From: Asterionellopsis glacialis
Taxonomy: Eukaryota > Bacillariophyta > Plagiogrammaphyceae > Rhaphoneidales > Asterionellopsidaceae
Assembly: GCA_014885115.2 (NCBI GenBank)
Contig: WKLE02004380.1
Location: forward strand, 44,699 to 108,698
DNA: 64,000 nucleotides
Direction of reading: 5' to 3'
Each line of letters starts with the position of its first letter. Position 1 is the first letter of the stretch. Below are positions 1-10,420 of this stretch, in pieces. The notes under the pieces were generated by a model that was not told the DNA's origin, made no database searches, and saw only the letters and a program-made list of their open reading frames with translations. A program made the translations under genes and the position numbers.

Positions 1-552
1 ATCGATCTCGATGGTCCTGTGGGGACGAAAGTATATGCCTTTGCTGACGGTGTCGTACATTCTGCTGGCTACAACCCGGATCTTGGCGATTATGGTAATG
101 TAGTAGTTGTGGAACATGATTTGGGCATTTGTCCAAGTGCGTCCATGACCGACATAGAAGAAATGTCATGTGAAAGTAGTTCAACTAACAAGGTCTACGC
201 TTTGTATGGACATCTTGATTCCAAGAGTATTAAGGGGAAAACGAAGGGGAAAGAAATCAAGAAAGGCCAAGTGCTTGGACGTTTTGGTGATATTCATGAA
301 AATGGAGGCTGGTACGTGTCTCATATTCCACAGTCACAAAGAGTGGCTTGCGTAGGTTTTGGCTTAGATTTCTCAATGCGCTTGTTGCCTGTTATTGTCC
401 TCATTTCCAGGAAAATGCCACACGTACATTTTCAACTTTCGATGCGCCCCCCAGAAACGCATGACTTGCCAGGTGCTGTGTCTCTGCGGGATAGAGCAAG
501 AGCGCTGATAGAATATCCAGACCCTCGCCTTGTGCTTGGGCCTCTCTATTGA
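1..552 (+). CDS. M23/LytM-type zinc metallopeptidase-like protein (5'-truncated)
   Basis: The reading frame is open from the first base, so the start lies outside the window. The visible part has the M23 (LytM/lysostaphin) core: IDLDGPVGT followed by VxAxADGVV, then DYGNVVVVEH, then YALYGHLD and KKGQVLG. A 99-bp GT-AG intron (312-410, gtacgt...ttccag) is divisible by three and free of stops. Removing it joins ENGGW to KMPHVHFQLS, which restores the family's C-terminal HxH motif. The candidate zinc ligands are therefore all present: the Asp of IDLD, the His of YGHLD and the first His of HVHF. M23 enzymes usually cut peptidoglycan cross-bridges. In a diatom the substrate is unknown, and a bacterial origin of the family is plausible. 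The protein ends YPDPRLVLGPLY. Whether the missing N-terminus has a secretion or plastid signal cannot be seen. Confidence 0.75.
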   Translation: MDLDGPVGTKVYAFADGVVHSAGYNPDLGDYGNVVVVEHDLGICPSASMTDIEEMSCESSSTNKVYALYGHLDSKSIKGKTKGKEIKKGQVLGRFGDIHENGGWYVSHIPQSQRVACVGFGLDFSMRLLPVIVLISRKMPHVHFQLSMRPPETHDLPGAVSLRDRARALIEYPDPRLVLGPLY

Positions 553-725
553 GAGTCAGGGACAGGGGAATGATATATCTTAGTAGAGGCGTATAAAGAT
601 GCGTGGGTGAGTACAGAAATGCAGATTTCAGAAGCAATTTTAGGTGCCATGTCTTCTAAGCTTATAATACGGTACTACATAATTCTTATACAAACATCAA
701 TGCTTTTCATTCACAGAACTAATGT

Positions 726-3142
726 TTATATACTTTCCCCGGGAGCGTCTGGTTGCTTTTCAGGGTGGGCGGGGATGAAAAACGGATGTTGCACGCATGC
801 CTTTTCAATATCTAACAAAGTGTGAAGATCTTCCACATCTGCGCCCTGGAACCTTGCATTGAAAAGTTGCGGAATCAGGCAGATGTCAACAACGGTGGGG
901 CCGAACCCGCCAAGGGCGAACGGACCCTTACTTGCCATTTCGACCTTCCTTTTGGCTAACAGTTTTTCCAAAGCTACTAATCCTTTTCGAATATTTGACG
1001 CACCAAATTCTAAACCTTTAATTTTGCCTTCTGACATATGTTCAATCTATTGTGTTTCGAAAAACGAAAAGAACAAGTTTGAGTTAGCAAGCGCACAACA
1101 GATGACTAATAAGCTGTCGCCATACAATAAACATGTACTATTTTCAATCCTTAACGAAGTCCGTTTGAAGCCCCACCCGATCAAGTTACGGTGACTGACA
1201 CATTTGGTGGTTTTACAAAGGTCTAGAGACCAACTACGAAGCGTGTAGAACCACTTTTCCGCGCTAGAGTATTCAACTCACCTTTTTGAGCATTGGCAAA
1301 TTTTGTAATGGTTGCGTCCCTGCATTGATGATTTCGGATGCTTGTCTTGCAATTGCTCGATCAACTGGGTCCGCAGGCAGCAGTTTCGCCCCACTTATAA
1401 TGGATTCTTCTAAAAACTCGATAATTGCAATCGATTGAGACAAACTAACACATTTATTCATGACAGTATCAGTAAACTCCAGCACCGGAACTTGAAACAT
1501 AGGATTGCGTTTAGCGTGTTCATCAGCCTCATTCTCATGATCGACGAGATCAATCGGTATGTTTTCATATGTTATCCCTTTTGCTTCTAGGGCTATCCGG
1601 ACTCGCCAAGTAGATGATGATTTCCAAAAGCCATAAAGCTTAAAGTCCTTATAGCGACCACTGGTTTCTATCTCATCTGTGTCTGGTTCAGTTTGTGGTT
1701 TTTCACCAAGTGCCACGGCCGGAAGTATTTTCCCAGCGCACTCACCAAAGCCAACTCGGCCATATCCTTCCTTTTCACAAAAACCTGTCATTACAACGGT
1801 GTCGCCATCTTTAAGAAACTTACGGACTTGTCCTGTAGCTCCAAGAGGTACTTCACGACTTCCCTTCCAACTTAGCTCGAGCATGGATCCAAATGCAGAA
1901 GCATCAGAACCAGATATAGTTCCGGAAGCAAGCAAATCACCGGGTTTCATAACACAACCAGTCACAGAGTGGTGAACAAGCTATTTTAATTGCGTAGGAA
2001 ACAGAGCAGCAGAAAAGAAAAGAGTAAAAAACTGCAAAGTTGATGTTTGTTTAATGAACACGAATCGGATAGCCATAGGATGAATTTAAGCTCACCTGTT
2101 GTGCTGCGTTCCAATAAAGATTGGCAAAGTTGCTCTTACAAACCGTCTCTGCATTTGACATACCATCACCAATGATTGCAACATCTAGATTAATGTTGTA
2201 GGAACTATAAGATGGATCCCTGATGTATTCGAGAGGAAGTGGGTCAGCTTGCTCATTTGCAGATGTAGGACAGGTGAATTCTTCGAGTGCCATAGATGTA
2301 ACAATCCAGCAAGACACGGTTGTTGCAAAGTTCTTGGACGTAAAGGGTCCGAGAGGAACATATTCCCATTTTTGAATATCCCGTGCAGACCAGTCATTCA
2401 TAAGAACAAAACCAAAAATTCTGTCCTTAGCTTCCGAAATGTCGAGGCGATAACCAGCTTTGTTGGCAGGTCCACCAACAAAAAATGCCATTTCCAACTC
2501 AAAGTCCATCAATCTGCAAGCTCCGAATGTAGAACCTTGTTTCGGGTCCTCCTTGTCCTTTTGGAGCTGCCCAGAGGGACGATGAACCGGAGTTCCAGTA
2601 GGGAAAACAGTGGACGCCCTTCCGTGATAACCAACTGGCAAATGAAGCCAGTTAGGCTGTAAGGCATCGTCTTTCCCACGAAACATGGTACCAACATTAG
2701 TAGCATGTTCTCGAGAGGAGTAAAAGTCAGTATAGTCACCTATTGATACAGGAAGGTGAGTTGACACATCACCCATTTCATAAAGAGCACTTTCACGAAG
2801 AGCGGTATTGGTCCTAAGGTCGTCTCGACCATCTGTCGCGAAAAGATCAATTATGCGGTTACGTACATTAACCCATATTGGGCGAGGATAGGAGATAAAT
2901 TCGTTCAATGTTGGTTGACAAAATACATGCGATGGTGATGGAAGTCCAATGCCATCAAGAAGACCAGCTTCTGCTAGAACTGAAAGATCAATGACAGAAG
3001 ATCCAATGGCGGTGCCACACCGAGGACGAGGGTTGTCACGAGGGGAGAAAACACCAAAGGGAATATTGCGCAGGGAGAAATCTGAGTCCACTGCAATATC
3101 TAGCCAAGATAAACCATTGTTCGCCATTGCTTTAGCTATCAT
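726..3142 (-). CDS. Fumarylacetoacetase-maleylacetoacetate isomerase fusion protein
   Basis: Three exons on the minus strand, 3142-2096, 1980-1282 and 1046-726, separated by GT-AG introns of 115 and 235 bp, encode about 688 residues. Residues 1 to about 430 are a full fumarylacetoacetase: [61 protein letters not shown], then across the first splice [13 protein letters not shown] and [11 protein letters not shown]. After a short acidic linker, residues of about 455-688 form a zeta-class GST (maleylacetoacetate isomerase): [49 protein letters not shown], then across the second splice LKK/IEHMSEG and [11 protein letters not shown]. In the usual SSCSWRVRIAL motif, Cys is replaced by Ser here. The two enzymes catalyse the last two steps of tyrosine catabolism, maleylacetoacetate to fumarylacetoacetate to fumarate plus acetoacetate. 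The first ATG is used, but the ATG at 3127 (AGCAATGG) has a better context. No targeting peptide is evident. Confidence 0.93.
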
Positions 3143-3515
3143 TGCTGTTTCTTTCTTTTGATTGCAAGGTGCTCTCAGAATGAGAAGATGTTCGTTACAA
3201 TAGCTGTCAGCGAAGTGTCAGCTAAACGATACCAAGGTTCGGCAAACAAAAGAATTCTTCCTGAGCCCGGAAAAGTTGATGCCATGTCGATTTTTTATCC
3301 ATTTCACTATTGCGATCTTCGTCCGCATCCAAGACTGGATCGACTCAAGTGAATCAAATATTCTTGACATGCATGTCACACTCCTTTGCATCATGTTTTT
3401 TGAAAATACCCAAACACTTTGGAGCGCGCTCAACCAAAAAATTGAGCCGCGCACAAAAAGTGTCGTTTGCATTTTTCAAAACTTCAGTTGGTTAGGTATG
3501 CGAGTAAATGCCACC
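3143..3515. promoter_or_regulatory. Divergent intergenic region between the FAH-MAAI fusion and NCAPH2
   Basis: These 373 bp separate two head-to-head genes, so both promoters and both 5' UTRs must lie here. I see no TATA box at a sensible distance and no other gene. The short ORFs present overlap each other and show no family signature. Confidence 0.4.
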
Positions 3516-6158
3516 ATGGCGGACTTCGACGCCAATGAAGCGGCTAGCAAAAAAGTTGAAGCAGCACTCTCCCAAATCCAACCTATCCGTGACTTGGCAA
3601 AGAATTGGGATATTGATATTGCATCATGGTAGGTAATAAAATTTGTATATTCTGTCGATGCCTATGGCCATCGTTCAGAAAGAAAGAAAGGAAGTTTTTA
3701 TCGTTCTCCTCAAAATTTGAATTTTTCATACTGTAGTGCGCAGTGTCGATTTATTTAGCTTTTCATGAAAACTGAGAAAAACTCATCAAATTTTGCAAAT
3801 GCTCTACTTGCCATGATCTCTTTGTCTTTCACACTGCGTGCAGTCTTGAAGAATACCTTGGCGAACTTGTTAATCAGTTTGGAGATTTGGCAAAGAATGC
3901 CTTGGCTGGGGAAGAAAAGAAAGATGACGATGTTGAAAATGCTCCTCCAAATTTTGCTCAAGCCGCGTTGCTTTTGCAGAACTCTTCTCATGTCTACAGC
4001 CGAAAGGTTGAATACTTGCATTCGCTTGTCTACACTGCACTCAATGAATTAATAAACAGCTCGGGCCAAAAACAAAAGGAGCAAGCTGGGAGTAAATTGG
4101 ATCCCGATATTGATGAATTTAATGCCTTTGATCCTGAGAATGAGTTCCTGCTTCTCGATGACGTCTTGCCTACGGATGAGACTATTGCGGGAGACAAAAT
4201 CAATCTTGTAGAGAAAGATGACGACAATGATTTGCTCTTTGGAAGGGACGAGAGTGCCAGTTTTACTCCTGTATCACAAGCGGGCGTGAATGGTATCGGT
4301 GATACAACACGTTTGTCACTCGGGGGCTTGTCGGTCACTCGTCTGGATCGAAGCGCGGTATTACAAAATATACCCTCGACAGCCACAGCTACTCGTGCTC
4401 TCATGGGATCCATTTTCAACGAAGGCTCCGACACTGCCGGTGGAAATCTACGACTCTTAAGCGGGCGGTGCGATGTTGCTGAAAATGGTGTTCTTCTTAT
4501 GCCAGGTTCTTCTATTCTTGGAAATAATAACCAGAACAAAGACGAAAGGAAGAGCTTAGAAACCAGTGCACGTAATCTTTCACTGGATCCAAACATAATC
4601 AATGAAGACGAACCCATGATGAACAACACAAATGATGGAGTTGATTATGATGATGGCCATGACGATGGTGCTGGGTTTGATTTTGGAGGTGACAATGAAA
4701 GTACTGTATCTGACCGAGAAACACCCGCTAGTCCTACTGGTATAGTCCCTACAGAGCCAGCACCTAAACCTAAAAAGGTGCAAATAAAGGAGGACCCCTG
4801 GGCGCTTCTTGATCCACATGATGTTGGCACAAGCAAGCCAAAGCCGCTTCGTATTGGTAAAACGTACGTTCTTCCATCTGGTTTGACGGACCCTCCTTCT
4901 TCTTCTGTAACTGGTGCAAGAACGAAAAAATCAGGTCCGTTGAAAACCTTTCAGCAACAAAAGAAGAGAGCCCGATCAAATGCGGGTATTGCATGTGAAA
5001 CTTTCCAAGCAACCATGGCCATGGAAAGTCGTAAAAGAGAATTGCTTGGACTCAGTGTAGACAACTCAGTTCTGTCCCATGACGACGAGCACGATGAAGA
5101 ACACCTTGTTCCAGCAGCTCCTACTTCCATCCCATTAAAGGGATTAGTCTTCGGTGAAGAGTTTGCTTATGCTGCTAAGGCTCATGCTAAGCGTAAGGCT
5201 GCTGAACGTAGAGAAAGGAGAAAGTTTCTTGCTGAAAATCCATCTGCAGTACCTCCAGAAGAGGTGGATAATCTAATGGGTTTTGGGGACGATAATGATG
5301 ATGCAGGTGGCTTTGATTTTGGTGGGGCGGATGATGATAGCTTTGGGGGTGGAGATTTTGATGGTGACAATGATGGTATAGAAAACGATAGAGTAGGAAA
5401 TGCTGGTATCACATCAATTAATGATGCGTTTGGACCTGTTGATATTGACGATAGAGGTAAGAAAAGTGCTCTTTCTCACATTGAACGTACAAGATCCTGG
5501 AAGGTGTAAAACTCACATTGTTTTGCTTCTTTTGTCTGTTTAGATGGATCAAATGATGACGCAAGGACTTTTGAAGCATTATGTCGTGCTCACATCAAAG
5601 CTTTTGCAAGAGGTGCTGAAAAATATGCGGCAGAAACCAAACTTACGAAAAGAGTTGGTACCTGGCAGAGCAAGCTCGCTCCTATTCTCGAGGAAGAGGA
5701 ACGACGTGGTGAATTCAATATTCGTGTATATGGGGACAGAATTATCAGTAATTTAAAAACAGAAATCGACAGAAGAGGTAGAGAATCTAAAGTGAATACT
5801 CTAGGCGGCAGTTCCTGCCCTCCAAAGGTACGAAAGTCGTTTATATTTTATTGCGAGGACTTGTTGTTGTCACTTATTCATAAGTGGACAAGTTGCTAAT
5901 TGAATGTTTTTCTTGCTATTTTAGGAAACAAATGTTGTTGATTTTAGAAGCATTACCAAAAATTGCGAGCAGTACGAGGTCTGCCGACTCTTCTTATCTT
6001 CTTTGATGCTTACCAATTCAGGCAACGTTATGGTTTCGCAAGATGACAAATCAGGTGACTGTCTGAACGTGGAGCTTCTCAATGCAGATGTAGATTCACC
6101 GATGGAATCATATCTAGCCCCTAGTGCCTTGGAGCAAGATACAGTCGCTGTCCAATAG
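3516..6158 (+). CDS. NCAPH2: Condensin II complex subunit H2 (kleisin beta)
   Basis: Four exons, 3516-3628, 3844-5456, 5544-5827 and 5925-6158, encode 747 residues. The start lies in the perfect context GCCACCATGG. An ATG 18 bp upstream in frame is weaker. The N-terminal kleisin domain reads QPIRDLAKNWDIDIAS and, across the first splice, CLEEYLGELVNQFGDLA, followed by QAALLLQNSSHVYSRKVEYL, closely matching animal and plant NCAPH2. The middle has the conserved DPWALLDPHD block at about residue 345, flanked by acidic DFGG-rich stretches. The last exon carries the C-terminal winged-helix part (YEVCRLFLSSLMLTNSGNV). NCAPH2 bridges the SMC2-SMC4 heads and recruits NCAPD3 and NCAPG2 in condensin II, a nuclear complex acting in early chromosome condensation. 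An AATAAA lies about 15 bp after the stop. The gene is convergent with POP1, 103 bp away, and NCAPD3 lies about 10 kb downstream on the same strand. Confidence 0.94.
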
Positions 6159-6261
6159 GGCTCAATTTAAAACAATAAATATGAGAATACATTTTAATCA
6201 AAGGCCAGCTCGTTTTTTAAGACCGAGTCTAAAGTAAATATTTTATTTTGTAAACAACTAC

Positions 6262-8490
6262 CTACAGTTGTAGCGTAAGAGTTGCTAATCGTTCTATTGA
6301 GTTTTTGGTCTTGTCCGCATCCGAAATAAGCACCCTGAGTGCAACTTGTTTTTTCTTTGATCTTGGTTGGGTAATGGCAACGATGTTGGAATGATTGTCT
6401 TCATTACACAAAATTTGTAAAAGTCTTTTGGCGCCAATGAAACCAACACCATGGCAACGTCCTCGACCGGGTGAAAAGTCGCCGGCAATCGCGAATCCGA
6501 GATATGTAATGGATGTAACTTCGTTAGTTGCTACTGGCAGTCCTATTATATGTGCTCCTGGCAAAATTGTCCCGCGTCCTTCCAGGAGGATGTGACACTG
6601 CAGTAGAGCCGGAAGAGACAAAGACTGCAGCAAGGTGTCGACTTTTTTGCAGTATGCCAACCTTCCTTCGGGGGAAAGTGGCAGCGTTGGTATACTCTGA
6701 CTCGGCGTGCGGATACGACGACGGGGTCGACGATTCTTACTATTCTTGTCAGCTTCACCGCCATGCAGTGAGATGAAACAGCTGTCAGAAAGAGAATCAA
6801 GGAAGGGCTGCCCAAAAGCACCACGAACTACAACGACCTCTCCATCATCTTCATTGTTATCTTCGGCCACTAAAGAATTCCAATTAATGGTGTTATGAAT
6901 AATGGTTTTCTGGTCTTCGATTGCGTTTGGAATCGAAATGCGCCCCTTCCCTCCTTCTAGACATAGGCGGATGAGGGACCAACAGCCGTTGCTATCTTGG
7001 CTCCAGTATTTCTCCCCCTCTTTAGTATCAGGGAAATCACGTGGAAATATACGTAATGGTGGCTCGCATTCCATAAATGCTTGTGCTTCGTCCACAAGGC
7101 CAATAGCACATGCTTTGCCTTCATTAGTGATTTTTAAAAACACTTCAGCAGCCATGTCAGGTCGACACAAGATGTCCCAGCCACAAACNNNNNNNNNNNN
7201 NNNNNNNNNNNNNNNNNNNNNNTGAGACACCAACAACGCGTTCTTGGCTTCAATAGACCGAAGTGTATATTCATGGTCCGAAGGTTTCCATGATTTTTCT
7301 CTATTTTGGATTTCCATTATATACGATTCACAATCGTCCTTTAAAGAGTGTTGAGAAGCCTCATTACTCTGAAGATTGGCTTCAACTCCGATGATAGTAC
7401 CATGCGGCAAATGCAAATGCGCATCGTCAATCTGTAGCTTTTCCCAATCATACGAATATGCTTGTCTTTCATTTGAAATTCCATTTGGAGAAATGCACGC
7501 GCGGATTACATTGGTAGCCTGTTTACCACGAATTTGTATCCGTGCCAAACTCAATTCTTTTGGTCCCTCACCCCCGGCTGTAGCACTAATTACTGATTCC
7601 AAGATTTCTTTTGCCTTATCCTTTACAGACGGATGTACCCAAAAGTGAAAGTGATACCACCTACTTCTTACATCATCAAGCGATTTATCAAGGCTGTTTC
7701 GAGTGACCCACCAGGAGGCTGGCCCAATTGCACCGCGTGGGAACTGATCAGGTTCATATAGAACACCATAACCTTGAGTATTGCCGCATAAGATGGAAAG
7801 TGCAGAGTTTTCTTTCCTCGGTAGCTGCAGTAACTGTGGACACACTCTATGAAGTGATTTTAAGAAGGGCTCTAGATGCAAACAGCTTACAACAAGTGGT
7901 TGTCCTGCCCAAGTGACATCCTGTACTAACGTGTGTTGATGTACCAACCGAAGCGATGCTCGGGCTCCTCGATTTATATGCATCAGTGGTACCTTCCAAC
8001 CCCAAACAGAGTGCATATGAAAGCGCTTTGCATGCCAGAGGTGAGTCATCATCCAGCGCACTTGTTCACTATCGATGGTACCCGCATCCTCATTTCCTTC
8101 TTTCCAGAGCTCGTGTGATAATTTCAACAACGCAGGCTTTCTCCGAGCACGGCGACAAGGCGGTTTCTTTGTGTCATCACCTTTAGTCCCTTTCGCCTTT
8201 TTCCCAACGGAATTGTCGAAATCGCCACGAGGATACCGATGCTTCCGGCGTGATAAATGACTTGTAGCCCTGCGTCGCAAATGTCGACTTGATGTTTTTC
8301 CACCGCCACTTTTGTTCTCGTCTTTGTCATTTAGCACTTCTAAAGGAAGGTTTGCATAAAGAGCTTTAAGTTCTGGCAACCTTCGTGCACCGAATGTTGT
8401 TGCTGAGATAGAAGCTGCTGCATCCAGAAATGCAGGTGAGTCTTTCCAGGCAGGACGTTGGCGTTTCGATGAAGGACGCCCGTTGCTCAT
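6262..8490 (-). CDS. POP1: Ribonuclease P/MRP subunit Pop1 (interrupted by an assembly gap)
   Basis: A single exon of about 742 residues. The N-terminal POP1 domain is recognised by the basic RRRATSHLSRRKHRYPRG, the RRARRKPALLKLSHELW stretch and the signature THLWHAKRFHM. The POPLD domain is seen in CGWDILCRPDMA and RIFPRDFPDT. A C-terminal glycine-rich segment (GYLGFAIAGDFSPGRGRCHG-like, here TYLGFAIAGDFSPGRGRC) precedes the end. Pop1 is the large scaffold of eukaryotic RNase P and RNase MRP, which mature the 5' ends of tRNAs and process pre-rRNA in the nucleus and nucleolus. The ATG at 8490 (CACCATGAG) is chosen. The frame stays open upstream to 8631, so a longer form is possible. Thirty-four Ns fall inside the gene just before the POPLD domain. 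If that count is only an estimate, a few residues may be missing or extra. Confidence 0.93.
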   Translation of the reverse strand: MSNGRPSSKRQRPAWKDSPAFLDAAASISATTFGARRLPELKALYANLPLEVLNDKDENKSGGGKTSSRHLRRRATSHLSRRKHRYPRGDFDNSVGKKAKGTKGDDTKKPPCRRARRKPALLKLSHELWKEGNEDAGTIDSEQVRWMMTHLWHAKRFHMHSVWGWKVPLMHINRGARASLRLVHQHTLVQDVTWAGQPLVVSCLHLEPFLKSLHRVCPQLLQLPRKENSALSILCGNTQGYGVLYEPDQFPRGAIGPASWWVTRNSLDKSLDDVRSRWYHFHFWVHPSVKDKAKEILESVISATAGGEGPKELSLARIQIRGKQATNVIRACISPNGISNERQAYSYDWEKLQIDDAHLHLPHGTIIGVEANLQSNEASQHSLKDDCESYIMEIQNREKSWKPSDHEYTLRSIEAKNALLVSXXXXXXXXXXXXVCGWDILCRPDMAAEVFLKITNEGKACAIGLVDEAQAFMECEPPLRIFPRDFPDTKEGEKYWSQDSNGCWSLIRLCLEGGKGRISIPNAIEDQKTIIHNTINWNSLVAEDNNEDDGEVVVVRGAFGQPFLDSLSDSCFISLHGGEADKNSKNRRPRRRIRTPSQSIPTLPLSPEGRLAYCKKVDTLLQSLSLPALLQCHILLEGRGTILPGAHIIGLPVATNEVTSITYLGFAIAGDFSPGRGRCHGVGFIGAKRLLQILCNEDNHSNIVAITQPRSKKKQVALRVLISDADKTKNSIERLATLTLQL
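7189..7222. other. Assembly gap of 34 N
   Basis: A run of undetermined bases lies inside the POP1 exon. The reading frame is the same on both sides if the gap is exactly 34 bases, which suggests that the size is close to correct. Confidence 0.99.
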
Positions 8491-8949
8491 GGTGGATCGT
8501 CTCACCAGCGATTTTTTTTGGTTATTTATTTCTTTTTTTGATGTTTTGTGGCATGTGATACGAGAGGTTGCGCGTTCGCGCAAGTGAATAATGTCTGTAC
8601 AGATGGAGATGTTATCTCCAACTCTATTCATTTTTTCATTTCATTTATTTTTTTAGTCCTCCGTTATCACCTACTACGTGCATAAAATTGTACCAGGGTA
8701 CCAGGTCATGCTACACTTTTAAACTTTGAAACAACAAAACCAGTGGAATATTTTGAAAAGAGATTTCATGGGATGCACAATAGGAAAGTATACTATGTGA
8801 TATAGATTTTTTTTAAACGGTCTTCGGTAGAAAAAATCAGTAATAATGATTATGTTGGCACCATATTCTAGCTTGATACAGATGGAGAACCATTTAAAAC
8901 TTGAGAAACATAAACTTGGATAAAATTGAAAGTGAACCAGCTAAAATTT
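8491..8949. other. Intergenic region upstream of POP1
   Basis: AT-rich stretch between POP1 and the 3' end of the methyltransferase gene. It holds an imperfect copy of the dispersed motif (GGGTACCAGGTC near 8698) and no convincing ORF. The POP1 promoter should be here. Confidence 0.4.
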
Positions 8950-10086
8950 TTAATCCTTCTTTTTATGAGATATTTTCAAACTCATTTTTCTGTATTTCTC
9001 CAGAATAGGGTTGTGGTCTTCATCAACATCTTCATCGTCCATGTCAAAAACATCCCAATGCCCATCGATCTTTTCTTCGGGATCGAAAAGGGGAGTTTGA
9101 ATCACTTCTACTTCCTTGTCTTCTTCATTATGAACAGGGCGCAACTCTTCACCTTCTTCATGAGTTTGACTGGCTGCTACTTCAATATCTTCAAGATCAC
9201 GTGCCCATTGTACTCCCTCGTCTGCTTTGGATTCATATACGTATACTGTCAATCCCAGTATCACCTCAACCCATTGAGGTTCCCAGTTGGGCATAGGATA
9301 TCCACATGTAACAATTCGAACATCACGCCCCTTCATGGCTTCCTCCAGCTTGGGTTGAATCCTTTTCAATGCAGCACTCACAAAGTACATGGTGATTAGT
9401 GTCGCTTCCTTCAATGTCTCGAACGTTTCTGTCTTTTCTAAATCTCCGACAATAAATTGCATGTTTGGAGCGGGGTAGCGCTTCGCAAGACGATCATTTG
9501 CCATCTTTATTAGATTTTCGTCAATGTCAATCCCAACTGACTTTTTGACAGAAAATGAATCCATAGCATGGAAGTTCAGCCGTCCATCACCGGATCCAAG
9601 CTCCACATGAATCTTTTGCAAGATAATATGCGAAAGAAGACACAGTTAGGTAAATAGTTACAGAAAAAATCGAGTAAAATTTATCTGAGATTTCTATTCG
9701 GAAAGGTATTGCACCGAGGGAACGAAAGAAAGGCAGTCACTTACATCGTCTGAACAAGCCTTTGCAAGTTCAAGCATTTTTCGTGCCACGGGATCCGGAG
9801 TTGGAACGTATGGACTTAATGAGGCTTTTTTCAGATATTCATCTGAGGTACCCTCACTTGCAGCATACGGCGCAGTTAAACCACCCCGAGAGTCAATCCC
9901 CGCAGCAGCACGCAAGTCGTCCTCTCGTGCCTTTGGAGACGACACCTTTGGTCTCCGGCGACGAGAGCTAAATGTCGAAGTTGAAAAATTACTTTGACAT
10001 TGTGCCGATGCAGATGGAGGCGTGAAACAGCATAAAGCGGCGCGGGGTCGTCGAAGACGGCATAGTCTGGTAAGCATGATGTTCAT
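8950..10086 (-). CDS. FAM173-like (ATPSCKMT family) SAM-dependent methyltransferase, probably mitochondrial
   Basis: Two exons, 10086-9745 and 9612-8950, with a 132-bp GT-AG intron (GTAAGT donor), encode 334 residues. The splice joins LAKACSDD to IHVELGSGDGRLNF, which completes the seven-beta-strand methyltransferase motif I (ELGSGDGR). Motif II is VGIDIDENLI. Motif IV reads ATLITMYFV. Upstream, SPYVPTPDPVARKMLELA resembles the YVPT-type lead of FAM173/ATPSCKMT enzymes and their bacterial relatives. Human members methylate lysines of mitochondrial ANT and ATP synthase subunit c. The N-terminal 45 residues are rich in Arg, Leu and Ser and lack acidic residues (MLTRLCRLRRPRAALCCF), as expected of a mitochondrial presequence. 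The last 70 residues are very acidic, then the tail is basic (SHKKKD). The substrate is inferred only from the family. Confidence 0.8.
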
Positions 10087-10420
10087 TGTACTAGTGTATT
10101 AGTTAGCTCACCGCCGACCCGAGGTTAATGCTCTTTTGTCATCGGACCTGGAACTTCACACTTCACATGGGTTCCTTGACAACTCACAACCGCAACTTTT
10201 CAACTTGGTGCAAGTCTCCCGCCGAGATACTTCTTTTGAAGGCATATTTTTCATCTTCAGGATAAAGTTAATAAAGGCATGGGGAATAGTCTGTACTTCG
10301 TCAGGATTGAACGCGAGACAAGAAATGCGTTCGAGTACAAACATGACAATTTTTTTAGGTTGTTTTAAGATTAGACTAGGTTTGCAAAGAAAGGAATAAA
10401 AATTATTCATCATTATGTGT
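10087..10420. other. Intergenic region between methyltransferase and PIG-T genes
   Basis: Both neighbours are on the minus strand, so this holds the methyltransferase promoter and the PIG-T 3' UTR. The ORFs on either strand here have no recognisable features. Confidence 0.4.
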
